Numbered from the stretch's first letter, positions 1-6,899 are shown. The stretch is DNA of 8,884 nucleotides from an uncultured Prevotella sp. (GCA_945788545.1 CALZMK010000042.1:1-8884), one strand, 5' to 3'. The notes: generated by a model not told the origin, from the letters alone. A program made the numbers and translations.

Positions 1-1
1 T

Positions 2-1675
2 GACGAGGTAGCGTTCTATGCCTCCGACATATCGCAACTCACAGACATCAAACTATTTGTGACACGCAAACTGAGTAAAGACATCAACAACCTTGACATT
101 GTGCTCACTCCTACAGAACTGCCTACCGAGGCTGATGCCCAGGGCAAATGGCGAGTGAGAGCAAAACTGCCAGAGGACTTCATAGTGCCCTTCGGAGGTG
201 CCTACATCGGATATAAGGTGACACCAACCGACGGAATGGCATCGGCCATGAACACATGGACTGACTCTCCTGACGGATGGCCTTTACCAGCTGACAAGAG
301 TATGTTCATACAAGGAGGCCCGGAACTGCAATGGTCATCATTAGGCGACACATTCGGTGCAGCTGCGGTGACGGCTCACGTAAAGGCAAGGAATGTGGAG
401 GACAATAGTGTGGCTCTGTATGAAAAGACTGAATACGTGAAACTGACAGGCGAAAAGGACTTTGAGTACATACTGCCAGTGAAGAACCGCAGTGCCAAGG
501 ACATCCAGTCATTGACTTATACCGTGAGCATTGACGGCGGCGAGGCAAAAGAATTCACCTATACGTTCCAGTATCAGTTTAAGGCATTCGGACTTAGCTC
601 TATAGTAGGCAAGATTGACGCTCCCGACACTGATGGCTGCCATTCGATGGACATAGATATTACAAAGGTGGATGGAGTGGAAAATACGTCAGACGCAAGG
701 AGCATGAAGCTGATGCTTGTCACTGTGCCGAAGTCTGCACCAAGAAACACCATCGTGGAGAGCTTTAGGTCGGCGGGACTCGGTATGATGCCACTTAACA
801 TTATTGGCGAGCGCAAACTGAAGGAACTTTACGGCGGTAAGGCGATAATCCTCGGTGCTAATAGCGACGACTATTGGGAGTGCGCCGACTATCAGGAAGT
901 GGTGAGGAAGTACTATTACAACAATCTCAATAATTTCTGCTTCGACCGTGCTCTTCCCGCCATCGACCCTTATCGTGGCTATCATCTTTATGAGAAATCT
1001 GGCGAGATGGTTTACTCCACCAACGAGGCTTTCGACTATATCAATGCCATCACTTCGGAAGCCACTGTCGGCATCGACGCAAGATGGCATAGCGACGAGG
1101 GAACAACTATTGACGTGGATGTGACCACAACATTCCTCTATGACCGTGAGGATGCTCCCTATCATCTTGAGCTGTATCTGAAGGAAAGCCCTATTCAGGC
1201 TGTTGGCGAAGATGATGACAACTGGTGGAATGAGGCAATCTCAAATGCCTACAGCGGCAGCGAGGAAGAACTGCCCGAGGAGTTTGACTGGTTTGTACAG
1301 GCAGTGCCCATCATTCCGGGATATATTTTTGAGAATGTAGTAAGGGCATGTTGGGGCGCATTGACCGGCATTGATGGCAGCATAACGGCTCCAATTGTCA
1401 AGAATGTTCCACAGACATACAGCACCACTCTCGACTTGTCGGAGATAGACATCCGCGACAAGAACAACCTTCACCTTGTGGCAATGCTTGTCAATGAGGG
1501 AGGCACCGTAGTGAATGCCGCTGAAGTGTCGCTTGGCAATGCCACTTCAATAGAAAGCATAAAGGAATCGACAAAAGCAATTGTTCCCGACCAAATCTAT
1601 AACCTCCGCGGCATTGAGATGAAGACCGAGAAGGGCATATATATAAAAGGTGGAAAGGTGAGAATTAAAAATTAG
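2..1675 (+). CDS. Omp28-type thioredoxin-like secreted protein, 3' part (5' end outside window)
   Basis: The reading frame is open from the window edge, so this is the last 557 residues of a longer protein. The GTG at 59 is probably an internal valine. The first ~230 residues are beta-rich with no motif I can name. A region resembling Bacteroidetes Omp28/thioredoxin-like proteins follows: VPKSAPRNTIVESF (about 727-766), KLKELYGG, ECADYQEV, and ALPAIDPYRG in place of the usual proline/cis-loop and Asp-Arg segment. Where relatives carry CGWCP, this protein reads LGMMP (779-793), so the redox cysteines are absent. The C-terminal half contains FENVVRACWG, as in Omp28 proteins, then a tail IYNLRGIEM...GIYIKGGKVRIKN (from 1595) resembling short type IX secretion sorting tails. 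A strong terminator follows at 1709. Seen: the frame, motifs and missing cysteines. Known: Omp28 proteins are exported or outer-membrane associated. Inferred: a secreted, non-catalytic binding or structural role. The family call is from memory of motifs, not a search. Confidence 0.75.
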   Translation, partial: DEVAFYASDISQLTDIKLFVTRKLSKDINNLDIVLTPTELPTEADAQGKWRVRAKLPEDFIVPFGGAYIGYKVTPTDGMASAMNTWTDSPDGWPLPADKSMFIQGGPELQWSSLGDTFGAAAVTAHVKARNVEDNSVALYEKTEYVKLTGEKDFEYILPVKNRSAKDIQSLTYTVSIDGGEAKEFTYTFQYQFKAFGLSSIVGKIDAPDTDGCHSMDIDITKVDGVENTSDARSMKLMLVTVPKSAPRNTIVESFRSAGLGMMPLNIIGERKLKELYGGKAIILGANSDDYWECADYQEVVRKYYYNNLNNFCFDRALPAIDPYRGYHLYEKSGEMVYSTNEAFDYINAITSEATVGIDARWHSDEGTTIDVDVTTTFLYDREDAPYHLELYLKESPIQAVGEDDDNWWNEAISNAYSGSEEELPEEFDWFVQAVPIIPGYIFENVVRACWGALTGIDGSITAPIVKNVPQTYSTTLDLSEIDIRDKNNLHLVAMLVNEGGTVVNAAEVSLGNATSIESIKESTKAIVPDQIYNLRGIEMKTEKGIYIKGGKVRIKN

Positions 1676-1695
1676 GAATGAGGAATTAGGGATTA
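1626..1695 (+). repeat. Shared 3' tail module, copy 1 (coding end plus downstream DNA)
   Basis: These 70 bases match 6045-6114 at 65 positions without gaps. The first 36 are identical (1626-1661 and 6045-6080). The match covers the codons for EKGIYIKGGKV, the last few codons, the TAG stop and 20 bases beyond it. The noncoding part is a degenerate A/T-rich run of units like ATTAGGAAT that continues to about 1708, and the last codons (Arg-Ile-Lys-Asn-stop) are themselves written in this repeat-like sequence. Confidence 0.85.
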
Positions 1696-1708
1696 GAAAT
1701 TAGGAATG

Positions 1709-1742
1709 AAGTGGCTTTTCCGACGTGAAAAGCCACTTTTTT
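1709..1742 (+). terminator. Intrinsic terminator of the Omp28-type gene
   Basis: A perfect 12-bp stem has arms AAGTGGCTTTTC (1709-1720) and GAAAAGCCACTT (1727-1738) around the 6-nt loop CGACGT, followed by TTTT then C. It begins 33 bp after the stop codon at 1675. This is a textbook rho-independent terminator and separates the upstream transcript from the regulator gene at 2237. Confidence 0.9.
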
Positions 1743-2034
1743 CTTTATTGACCGAAGGTTTTCTTTATCATCTCTATCCTCGGCACCCTTTTAGGGCTAC
1801 TCTTTAAGTATGCGTTGATGTACATCATGTCTCCTTGTTTAATTATATTTTACATTTATAAACTATTAGCCCTGCTTTTTGGCAGTTGACAATATGACAA
1901 TTCTGCCGTATTTATTTATCATGGTGTCTTTTTCTTTGCCAATGTGCCATTTATAGTCCCTTTAGTGGTTAAAAACTTCGAAAATTAACAATAGGAAACA
2001 TTTTGGTAAGAGAAATAACGATTTGAGCTAAAAA

Positions 2035-2068
2035 AATTTCCAGATTGACCGATGAATTTCCAGATTGA
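2035..2068 (+). promoter_or_regulatory. Operator-like tandem repeat upstream of the regulator promoter
   Basis: AATTTCCAGATTGA occurs exactly twice, at 2035-2048 and 2055-2068. The start-to-start distance is 20 bp, close to two helical turns, so both copies face the same side of the DNA. The downstream copy ends where the -33 box of the promoter at 2093-2100 should lie. AraC-family proteins commonly bind tandem direct half-sites in this arrangement and contact RNA polymerase. Inference: an activator site, possibly for autoregulation by the protein encoded at 2237. Confidence 0.55.
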
Positions 2069-2092
2069 GGAGTCAAATCATTATTTTTTTAT

Positions 2093-2100
2093 TAACTTTG
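2093..2100 (+). promoter_or_regulatory. -7 promoter element (TAACTTTG) for the regulator/LRR operon
   Basis: TAACTTTG fits the Bacteroidetes -7 consensus TAnnTTTG. No TTTG sits at the expected -33 position (about 2070-2073), which would suit a promoter that depends on an activator bound at the adjacent direct repeat. The predicted start is near 2107. Confidence 0.6.
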
Positions 2101-2236
2101 CATTAGAGTTCGATAGTGTCATTACCATATACCTTGCCTAATATCCAATATTTTTCATATTGTGGTAAATGGAACACTTGCAGAATAATCATCGTATTAA
2201 TAACAGGTTTGAAATATATTTACTCGCTGAGATATT

Positions 2237-3469
2237 ATGGAGCATGAGGTATTTACATTAGAGGCAATAGCCCATTATTTTAGAGGAGCAGCAACCCTCT
2301 TTTACATATTCTGGAGTGTTCTGCTTCAGAAATATAGACAACGCAACCGAATGATGCGCCTGCTTCATTTGGCCTCTGTGCTATTGGCTATTTGTTATAT
2401 AAAGGATTTCGTGTTCCTCATTGACGCATGGAAGTATTCGGAATATCTCAACGACCTTGCCAGCATTATCGATATGGTTTATCTGCCCGTAATAGCTATT
2501 TTCTTCATTGAAGTGGCCAAGCCCGGTGCGGTGAGCGACAGAAACATGTATCTCATAATTGCATTTCAGGCGGCATTCGTGCCATTGTATGTCTTTTACC
2601 CTATCAAGGAGGTATGTATGTTTGCCGAATTCCTTGCTTATATAGTTTCAGCAACAACGGTTGTTTACATCACTGTTTTCGTTATAAATTACCGCAAACG
2701 AATGTTCGACCATTGTTCCTATACCGAGAACATCGACGTGAGATGGGTTTTAATCTCTTGTTATATCTATTTTGCCACTTTATTGCTCTATTCGTTGTCG
2801 TTCGACACCACCACCTGGATTAGCGAGACGGTATTTAACATTGTCGGTATGCTCCTGTGGGCGATTGTCTTCAGGATGGCGAGCAGGCATCGTGTCTTGA
2901 GAATGCTTGTAGGGAGAAACTTCGTATTAGGACACAGGAACGAAAAACCTAAATCCCCCAATATGGCAGAAATAACAAGGCAGGAGTCAATTCCCGAAGA
3001 TCATAGTGACAAGACAGTAGAAATAACAAATAACAACATTGACGATAATTTAGCCATTATGAAAAATAAACAAGAACGCGAAGCAATCATCGGTGAACGT
3101 CTCGACAATGTCATGACCGTTGGCAAAATTTATCTTAACAAAAAACTTACGGTCATCGACCTTGCTGCGGAAATATGCACCAACAAGACCTATTTGTCTC
3201 TTTATCTTAATAATACACTTCACACCACATTCTATGACTATGTGAACAAATACCGCATTGAAGAGGCATGTGGCATCATGAAGGAAATGAGCGGTGAAAA
3301 CAAGATGATGATAGCCGAAGTGGCAACCGCAAGTGGTTTCAATTCCCTATCATCGTTCAATCGCTATTTTATGAAGATGAAGGGGATAAGCCCCAGTGAG
3401 TTTATTATGAGGAATGATAATAAAAAATTGATGAATGATAATGCAATTAGTGAAAGTGACTATTCATAA
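2237..3469 (+). CDS. Membrane-embedded AraC-family transcriptional regulator (seven predicted TM helices)
   Basis: A 410-residue protein in two parts. The N-terminal half has seven hydrophobic segments at roughly 18-31, 42-62, 75-93, 104-122, 127-151, 168-188 and 195-215. A polar, charged linker follows (about 216-285). The C-terminal part is an AraC-type double helix-turn-helix, with helix 1 region KKLTVIDLAAEICTNKTYLS (302-321), the second at about 357-381 (AEVATASGFNSLSSFNRYF), and the terminal signature GISPSEF (383-389). The ATG at 2237 is the first in frame, because a TGA lies at 2228. The AraC domain binds DNA and usually activates transcription; the membrane domain presumably senses a signal, but its ligand cannot be read from sequence. 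The stop is 12 bp before the LRR gene, suggesting one transcript. Autoregulation is plausible given the operator-like repeat upstream. I do not recognise a named orthologue. Confidence 0.9.
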   Translation: MEHEVFTLEAIAHYFRGAATLFYIFWSVLLQKYRQRNRMMRLLHLASVLLAICYIKDFVFLIDAWKYSEYLNDLASIIDMVYLPVIAIFFIEVAKPGAVSDRNMYLIIAFQAAFVPLYVFYPIKEVCMFAEFLAYIVSATTVVYITVFVINYRKRMFDHCSYTENIDVRWVLISCYIYFATLLLYSLSFDTTTWISETVFNIVGMLLWAIVFRMASRHRVLRMLVGRNFVLGHRNEKPKSPNMAEITRQESIPEDHSDKTVEITNNNIDDNLAIMKNKQEREAIIGERLDNVMTVGKIYLNKKLTVIDLAAEICTNKTYLSLYLNNTLHTTFYDYVNKYRIEEACGIMKEMSGENKMMIAEVATASGFNSLSSFNRYFMKMKGISPSEFIMRNDNKKLMNDNAISESDYS

Positions 3470-3481
3470 ATAGTTTTCAAT

Positions 3482-6094
3482 ATGTATAAATTAAGAGTTA
3501 TGAGAAATTCCATTCTGATTATTATGGCATTGGTGGCGTTGAATGTCACCAATGCCGACGCGAAGAAGTTCTACCACTATGGTAATACTCTTACCTTCAT
3601 CTGTGACGATGAGACGATGACGGCAGAGGTGGCGGGAACCTACCATGTGGAGACAAGCGGCACGATTACCGTGCCTGAGACATTCGTGGCCAAGGACGGA
3701 AAGACATATACCGTTACAGCCATTGGTGATAACTTCCTGTATTTCGACGAATGTCCCTATTCGAAGGAGTGCAGTGAGGTAGTGTTGCCCAAGACTATCA
3801 AGTCGATAGGCAAATATGCCTTCTGTGAGACAAACATCAATAGCATCAACCTGCCCGAAGGACTTGAGTCGATAGGCGAGGCGGCATTCAAGGAATGCGG
3901 CAACCTTGAGTTGGCTGAACTGCCGTCCACGCTGAAGCATCTTGGCAACTGGGCTTTTTACAGATGTGCAAATATATCAATATCCACACTGCCAGGGTCG
4001 ATAGAGACATTGGGCAAAGGTGTGTTTGGAGATGCCATCTTAGGTGGCAAGATTACATCGTTCACATTCCCCGACCATATAACGGAACTGCCCGACAGTA
4101 TGTTCTATGATAGAAGTGGACTGAAGGAAATCCATCTGCCGGCAAACTTGAAGAAGATTGGCACGCGTGTCATCTGCTATACCGATATTACAGAACTGGT
4201 AGTGCCCGAAAGCGTCACTGAGATAGCGGATGGTGCCTTTATGTACGCCCCTCTGACAAACGTGGTGCTTCCAAAGTCGCTGAAGAAGGTGCCTGCCTTG
4301 GCATTTGCCGGTATGCAGATTAAAAATCTCGACTTCCTGCCTGAGGGAATAACGGAAATTGGTGAGAGGGCGTTCCATGAGTCACAACTGGAGGAAGCCA
4401 ATATCCCGGAGGGCGTAACGACAATCGGTTCTAATATATTCTTGTCGTGCCCCAATCTGAAAACAGTGCATTTCCCGTCAACACTTGTGGATGTAAAAGG
4501 ATGGCCGTTAGACGGATGTCCAAACCTGAAGAGCTTCACCATTTCCGAGAACAATCCGTCGCTGAAGATGACCGCCGACTCAGTCATGACATGCAATGTG
4601 AGTGATGGCCGGCGTTTGTTGTATGTTGCTCCGTCGGCAATGGCCGACAGCACGTTCGTATTGCCTGACGATATAACGGAAATTGGCGACAATGCCTTTG
4701 GCACCTATAGAAAAGTCAACCACTTTGAGTTTCCCGAGGGCTTGAGGCGCATAGGCAATTCGAACTTCAAAAGTTCCACGATAAAGAAAGTTGTCCTACC
4801 CTCTACCCTTGAAGAACTGGGCGATGAGGTTTTTTCTTCATGTGAGTCGTTAGAGGAGATTGTGCTGCCTGATAAATTGAAGAGAATACCATACAAGGCT
4901 TTCTTTTTATGTGAGAATTTATCAAAATTGAATTGGCCCGAAGAGTTGGAGGAAATAGGGGAAAAGGCTTTTCTTTTAGCAAATCTGCCTTCGGAGGTGA
5001 TATTGCCCAAAAGTGTAAAGCATATCAGCGCGAGTGCCTTCCGTGGTTGGGTAAACCCTATCGAGAACTTTGTACTGCCTGATGGTATTAATACTATTGA
5101 GCCTTATACATTCTTTACCCGCGAACTTCCCAATGGCGTTGTCATGCCTAACAGTGTAAGACGAATAGGCTATCGTGCGTTCGAATTATGCCAGTTGCAA
5201 AACATCGTGATACCTGAGGGTGTGGAATACTTAGGTCAGAGATGTTACCTTGATAATCACGCCACACAGGTTTCTCTGCCGTCAACATTGAAATACATTG
5301 ACAAGCGTGCTTTTGAAAATAATAACTTCGAAACCGTCATTCTCCCTGATGGATTGAAGACAATAGGAGTTTATGCCTTCTATAACAATGATTGTCTGAA
5401 AGAGGTGGCTATACCTTATGGCGTTGAGGTTTGTCCGTATGCCTTCGGTAGATGTACAGGATTGGAGAAGGCGACTTTCCCCGAGGATCTGCAGATAATC
5501 CATCCGGGACTATTCTCTGGTTGCGCAAGCCTGAAGAGCGTAGTGCTGCCCAAAAATCTCATAGCCTTTGAGAATGAACTGTTTGACGGTTGCTCCGCCT
5601 TGGAGGAGATTGATTTCCCCGAGACGTTGGAGTGCATAGGCAACTGGGTGTTCCGTGGCACAGGTCTTAAGAAGGCCGATCTGTCGCACACATCGCTGCG
5701 GAATATCATTTGGGAAGCATTTGCCGACAACAAGAGTCTCACTGAGGTGCATCTGCCCGCCACCTGCAACTTTATAGGAGCGAAGGCATTCTCCGGTTGC
5801 GACAACATCAGAGTGGTGGAAGTGCTTGCCACAGAGCCGCCTATGGCAGAGGTTGAGGCATTCCAATCACCGGTAACAGAGCAGGCAACGCTCATTGTAC
5901 CCGAAGGCTCGGAGGCTGCCTATCGCAATGCCGATGTGTGGAAGGATTTCAAGAATATCGCCACTCCAACAACATTGAAATCCATCATTGTTGACTCCAA
6001 TGAAGGAGAGCGTATCTATGACATTCGAGGTATAGAGAAGAAGGCCGAGAAGGGCATATATATAAAAGGTGGAAAGGTGAAAATTAAGAATTAG
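3482..6094 (+). CDS. BspA-like leucine-rich-repeat secreted or surface protein
   Basis: An 870-residue protein. It opens with a signal peptide (hydrophobic core about 10-21, likely cleavage after Ala-Asp-Ala at 27; no lipobox cysteine). After a ~70-residue N-terminal region come about 28 repeats of 22-24 residues with the LRR_5/BspA pattern LPxxLxxIGxxAFxxCxxL, from about 99 to 782. They are interrupted at 354-390 by an island (ISENNPSLKM...) typical of BspA proteins. A capping segment follows (TEPPMAEVEAF, LIVPEGSEAAYRNADVWKDF; about 783-835), then a GIYIKGGKV-type tail (845-870). Family members act in adhesion, matrix or host-protein binding and coaggregation; the partner here is unknown. 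The ATG at 3482 gives MYKLRVMRNS, and the ATG at 3500 gives an equally good signal peptide, so the start is uncertain by six codons. It lies 12 bp after the membrane regulator, probably in the same operon. The tail is shared with the Omp28-type gene. Confidence 0.9.
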   Translation: MYKLRVMRNSILIIMALVALNVTNADAKKFYHYGNTLTFICDDETMTAEVAGTYHVETSGTITVPETFVAKDGKTYTVTAIGDNFLYFDECPYSKECSEVVLPKTIKSIGKYAFCETNINSINLPEGLESIGEAAFKECGNLELAELPSTLKHLGNWAFYRCANISISTLPGSIETLGKGVFGDAILGGKITSFTFPDHITELPDSMFYDRSGLKEIHLPANLKKIGTRVICYTDITELVVPESVTEIADGAFMYAPLTNVVLPKSLKKVPALAFAGMQIKNLDFLPEGITEIGERAFHESQLEEANIPEGVTTIGSNIFLSCPNLKTVHFPSTLVDVKGWPLDGCPNLKSFTISENNPSLKMTADSVMTCNVSDGRRLLYVAPSAMADSTFVLPDDITEIGDNAFGTYRKVNHFEFPEGLRRIGNSNFKSSTIKKVVLPSTLEELGDEVFSSCESLEEIVLPDKLKRIPYKAFFLCENLSKLNWPEELEEIGEKAFLLANLPSEVILPKSVKHISASAFRGWVNPIENFVLPDGINTIEPYTFFTRELPNGVVMPNSVRRIGYRAFELCQLQNIVIPEGVEYLGQRCYLDNHATQVSLPSTLKYIDKRAFENNNFETVILPDGLKTIGVYAFYNNDCLKEVAIPYGVEVCPYAFGRCTGLEKATFPEDLQIIHPGLFSGCASLKSVVLPKNLIAFENELFDGCSALEEIDFPETLECIGNWVFRGTGLKKADLSHTSLRNIIWEAFADNKSLTEVHLPATCNFIGAKAFSGCDNIRVVEVLATEPPMAEVEAFQSPVTEQATLIVPEGSEAAYRNADVWKDFKNIATPTTLKSIIVDSNEGERIYDIRGIEKKAEKGIYIKGGKVKIKN

Positions 6095-6114
6095 GAATTA
6101 AAAATTAGGGATTA
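6045..6114 (+). repeat. Shared 3' tail module, copy 2
   Basis: This is the counterpart of 1626-1695: 65 of 70 bases match without gaps, including 36 identical bases at the start, the TAG stop at 6092-6094 and the A/T-rich ATTAGG-type sequence after it. The two genes are otherwise unrelated. Just upstream of the module the genes still encode similar tail residues, but nucleotide identity falls to about 28 of 36. Confidence 0.85.
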
Positions 6115-6140
6115 TCGGGGCAGGTACTGTCCCGATAATC
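6110..6140 (+). terminator. Near-perfect 31-nt palindrome after the LRR gene, probable terminator
   Basis: Arms GATTATCGGG (6110-6119) and CCCGATAATC (6131-6140) pair perfectly. Inside, a G-T wobble and CAG/CTG extend the stem to about 14 bp around a GTA loop. It begins 16 bp after the stop codon. The T tract is poor (TGTTGTTATG follows), so it may be a weak terminator or a 3'-end stabiliser. Confidence 0.55.
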
Positions 6141-6272
6141 TGTTGTTATGGGGTAAGAACAGCTGTTGTGGAGGGGAGAGGATAGCTGCCGAGGAACTTT
6201 CAGAACAGTAGTTATGAAACTGTCATAAGTTAACTTGTGTAATGTTTACAATAGGCTATCGTAATACCATAA

Positions 6273-6351
6273 CAAGGCTTTGTATGTGCATCCTAAAGCT
6301 TGGAACGGAGATTCAAAGCCTTTGTATCTCCGTTCCAAGCTTTTGTATGCA
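6273..6351. repeat. Compound palindrome with three degenerate direct repeats between convergent genes
   Basis: An 18-bp perfect inverted repeat has arms AAAGCTTGGAACGGAGAT (6295-6312) and its reverse complement (6326-6343). The 13-nt loop itself contains CAAA/TTTG. Outer arms TGCAT (6287-6291) and ATGCA (6347-6351) can extend the structure. Overlaid on this are three similar 13-14-mers: CAAGGCTTTGTAT (6273-6285), CAAAGCCTTTGTAT (6314-6327) and CAAGCTTTTGTAT (6336-6348). It lies 8 bp past the stop of the reverse-strand gene (6359) and downstream of the LRR gene, so a bidirectional terminator is the simplest reading. A short dispersed repetitive element is the alternative. Confidence 0.65.
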
Positions 6352-6358
6352 ACCAATT

Positions 6359-6799
6359 TTACTCTTTTAGCAGTTCCTCCAGAAAGTCATTGAGATCCTT
6401 GTCAAGTCCTTCCATCAGGTCGGGGTCGATGATGACGGTATCGTCGTCAACAACATACAGTTCGGCGATGTTCTCCTTGTCCTCGTCTTCGAGCACGAAA
6501 GAGTAGGGGCGGATGATGGAAAGATTCTCAATAAGAGTCTTTTCATGCTCAATGCACTTGCGCAATTGTTTGGCAACCTCATCGTAGAAGTTGTCGTCCT
6601 GGTTGTTTATCCATTGCTCCACGATAACTCTGGTTATCTCCTTGTCATCGTCATCGAATGCCACAAGTTCGCCTGTCTCCTGGTTTACACGGATGTGGAT
6701 ATCTGTGAAAATGGTAGCTTCCTCGGATGAGGGAAATTTGTCGGCCACCTTCTTTATGGCACGCTCAATTTGCTGGATAGTCTGCTCTGAAGTCTTCAT
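6359..6799 (-). CDS. Small, strongly acidic protein of unknown function
   Basis: A protein of 146 residues that I do not recognise. About 40 residues are Asp or Glu, including runs DDDD (49-52), EDED and DDD, against roughly half as many Lys/Arg, so it is very acidic. It has no signal peptide, membrane segment or cysteine motif (a single Cys); it looks cytosolic, with helical N- and C-terminal ends (IQQIERAIKKVADKF; DKDLNDFLEELLKE). I chose the ATG at 6799. A longer frame from TTG at 6832 would begin inside the -7 promoter element at 6830-6837. It is transcribed divergently from rseC with a 137-bp shared upstream region, and its 3' end faces the compound palindrome at 6273-6351. The well-formed promoter and clean frame support a real gene; the neighbourhood does not show that it works with Rnf. 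Confidence 0.8.
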   Translation of the reverse strand: MKTSEQTIQQIERAIKKVADKFPSSEEATIFTDIHIRVNQETGELVAFDDDDKEITRVIVEQWINNQDDNFYDEVAKQLRKCIEHEKTLIENLSIIRPYSFVLEDEDKENIAELYVVDDDTVIIDPDLMEGLDKDLNDFLEELLKE

Positions 6800-6829
6800 A
6801 ATTTTACTGCTTTTATCTGTTTGTAAGCA

Positions 6830-6861
6830 CAAAAGTATATAAAAAAAATGAAAACTGCAAA
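6830..6861 (-). promoter_or_regulatory. Canonical Bacteroidetes promoter for the acidic-protein gene
   Basis: Read on the minus strand, TTTG (6861-6858), a 20-nt spacer and TACTTTTG (6837-6830) match the TTTG / TAnnTTTG consensus. Transcription should begin near 6823, giving a leader of about 24 nt before the ATG at 6799. This decides the start codon of that gene. Confidence 0.75.
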
Positions 6862-6872
6862 CGATTACGAAC

Positions 6873-6886
6873 TTTTTTGCAAAAAA
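6873..6886. promoter_or_regulatory. 14-bp perfect palindrome between divergent promoters
   Basis: TTTTTTGCAAAAAA is perfectly self-complementary. Its centre lies about 18 bp from the -33 box of the leftward promoter and about 20 bp from that of the rightward one. It could be a shared operator, or rigid A-tract DNA that helps both promoters. The composition is simple enough that chance in A/T-rich DNA is possible. Confidence 0.35.
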
Positions 6887-6899
6887 ATGATGTTTTTTG

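Larger units (their letters stand above)
1743..2236. other. Gene-free regulatory stretch upstream of the AraC-type regulator
   Basis: This A/T-rich stretch contains no convincing gene. From 1743 to about 2034 I see nothing I can name apart from a weak inverted repeat GGCAG/CTGCC at 1881-1907. A 14-bp direct repeat lies at 2035-2068 and a -7 promoter element at 2093-2100. If transcription starts about 7 bases after that element, the regulator mRNA has a leader of about 130 nt. The leader holds one small possible hairpin (CAATAT at 2146-2151, ATATTG at 2157-2162), too weak to call a riboswitch or attenuator. Confidence 0.6.

Noticed and set aside
689..1165. Reverse-strand open frame of 158 codons inside the Omp28-type gene
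   Set aside because: It overlaps a frame with clear family motifs and has no promoter or start signal of its own.
1881..1907. GGCAG/CTGCC inverted repeat with an internal ATGACAAT-like duplication
   Set aside because: The stem is only 5 bp with a 17-nt interior; not enough for an RNA element or operator call.
3412..3442. GAATGATAAT repeated twice near the end of the regulator gene
   Set aside because: It encodes Asn-Asp-Asn twice in a low-complexity tail after the AraC domain; likely simple sequence drift.
3471..3478. TAGTTTTC as a separate promoter for the LRR gene
   Set aside because: It misses the final G of TAnnTTTG, has no evident -33 partner, and its start point would fall after the ATG at 3482. 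It would work only with the ATG at 3500, so it remains a weak possibility.
5416..5895. Reverse-strand open frames opposite the LRR gene
   Set aside because: The opposing frame carries regular LRR repeats; the antisense frames merely mirror that periodicity.
6212..6228. TTATGA/TCATAA inverted repeat
   Set aside because: A 6-bp stem in A/T-rich DNA is expected by chance and lies in no suggestive position.
6273..6348. Three spaced similar 13-14-mers as a possible CRISPR remnant
   Set aside because: The copies are short, diverged and unevenly spaced, and two of them fall within one palindrome; no cas genes are nearby.
6300..6506. Forward open frame of 68 codons starting in the large palindrome
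   Set aside because: It is serine-rich low-complexity sequence running antisense to the acidic-protein gene, and it starts inside a hairpin arm.
6800..6832. Upstream TTG start for the acidic-protein gene
   Set aside because: The TTG lies within the -7 element at 6830-6837 and would not be on the transcript; ATG 6799 fits.
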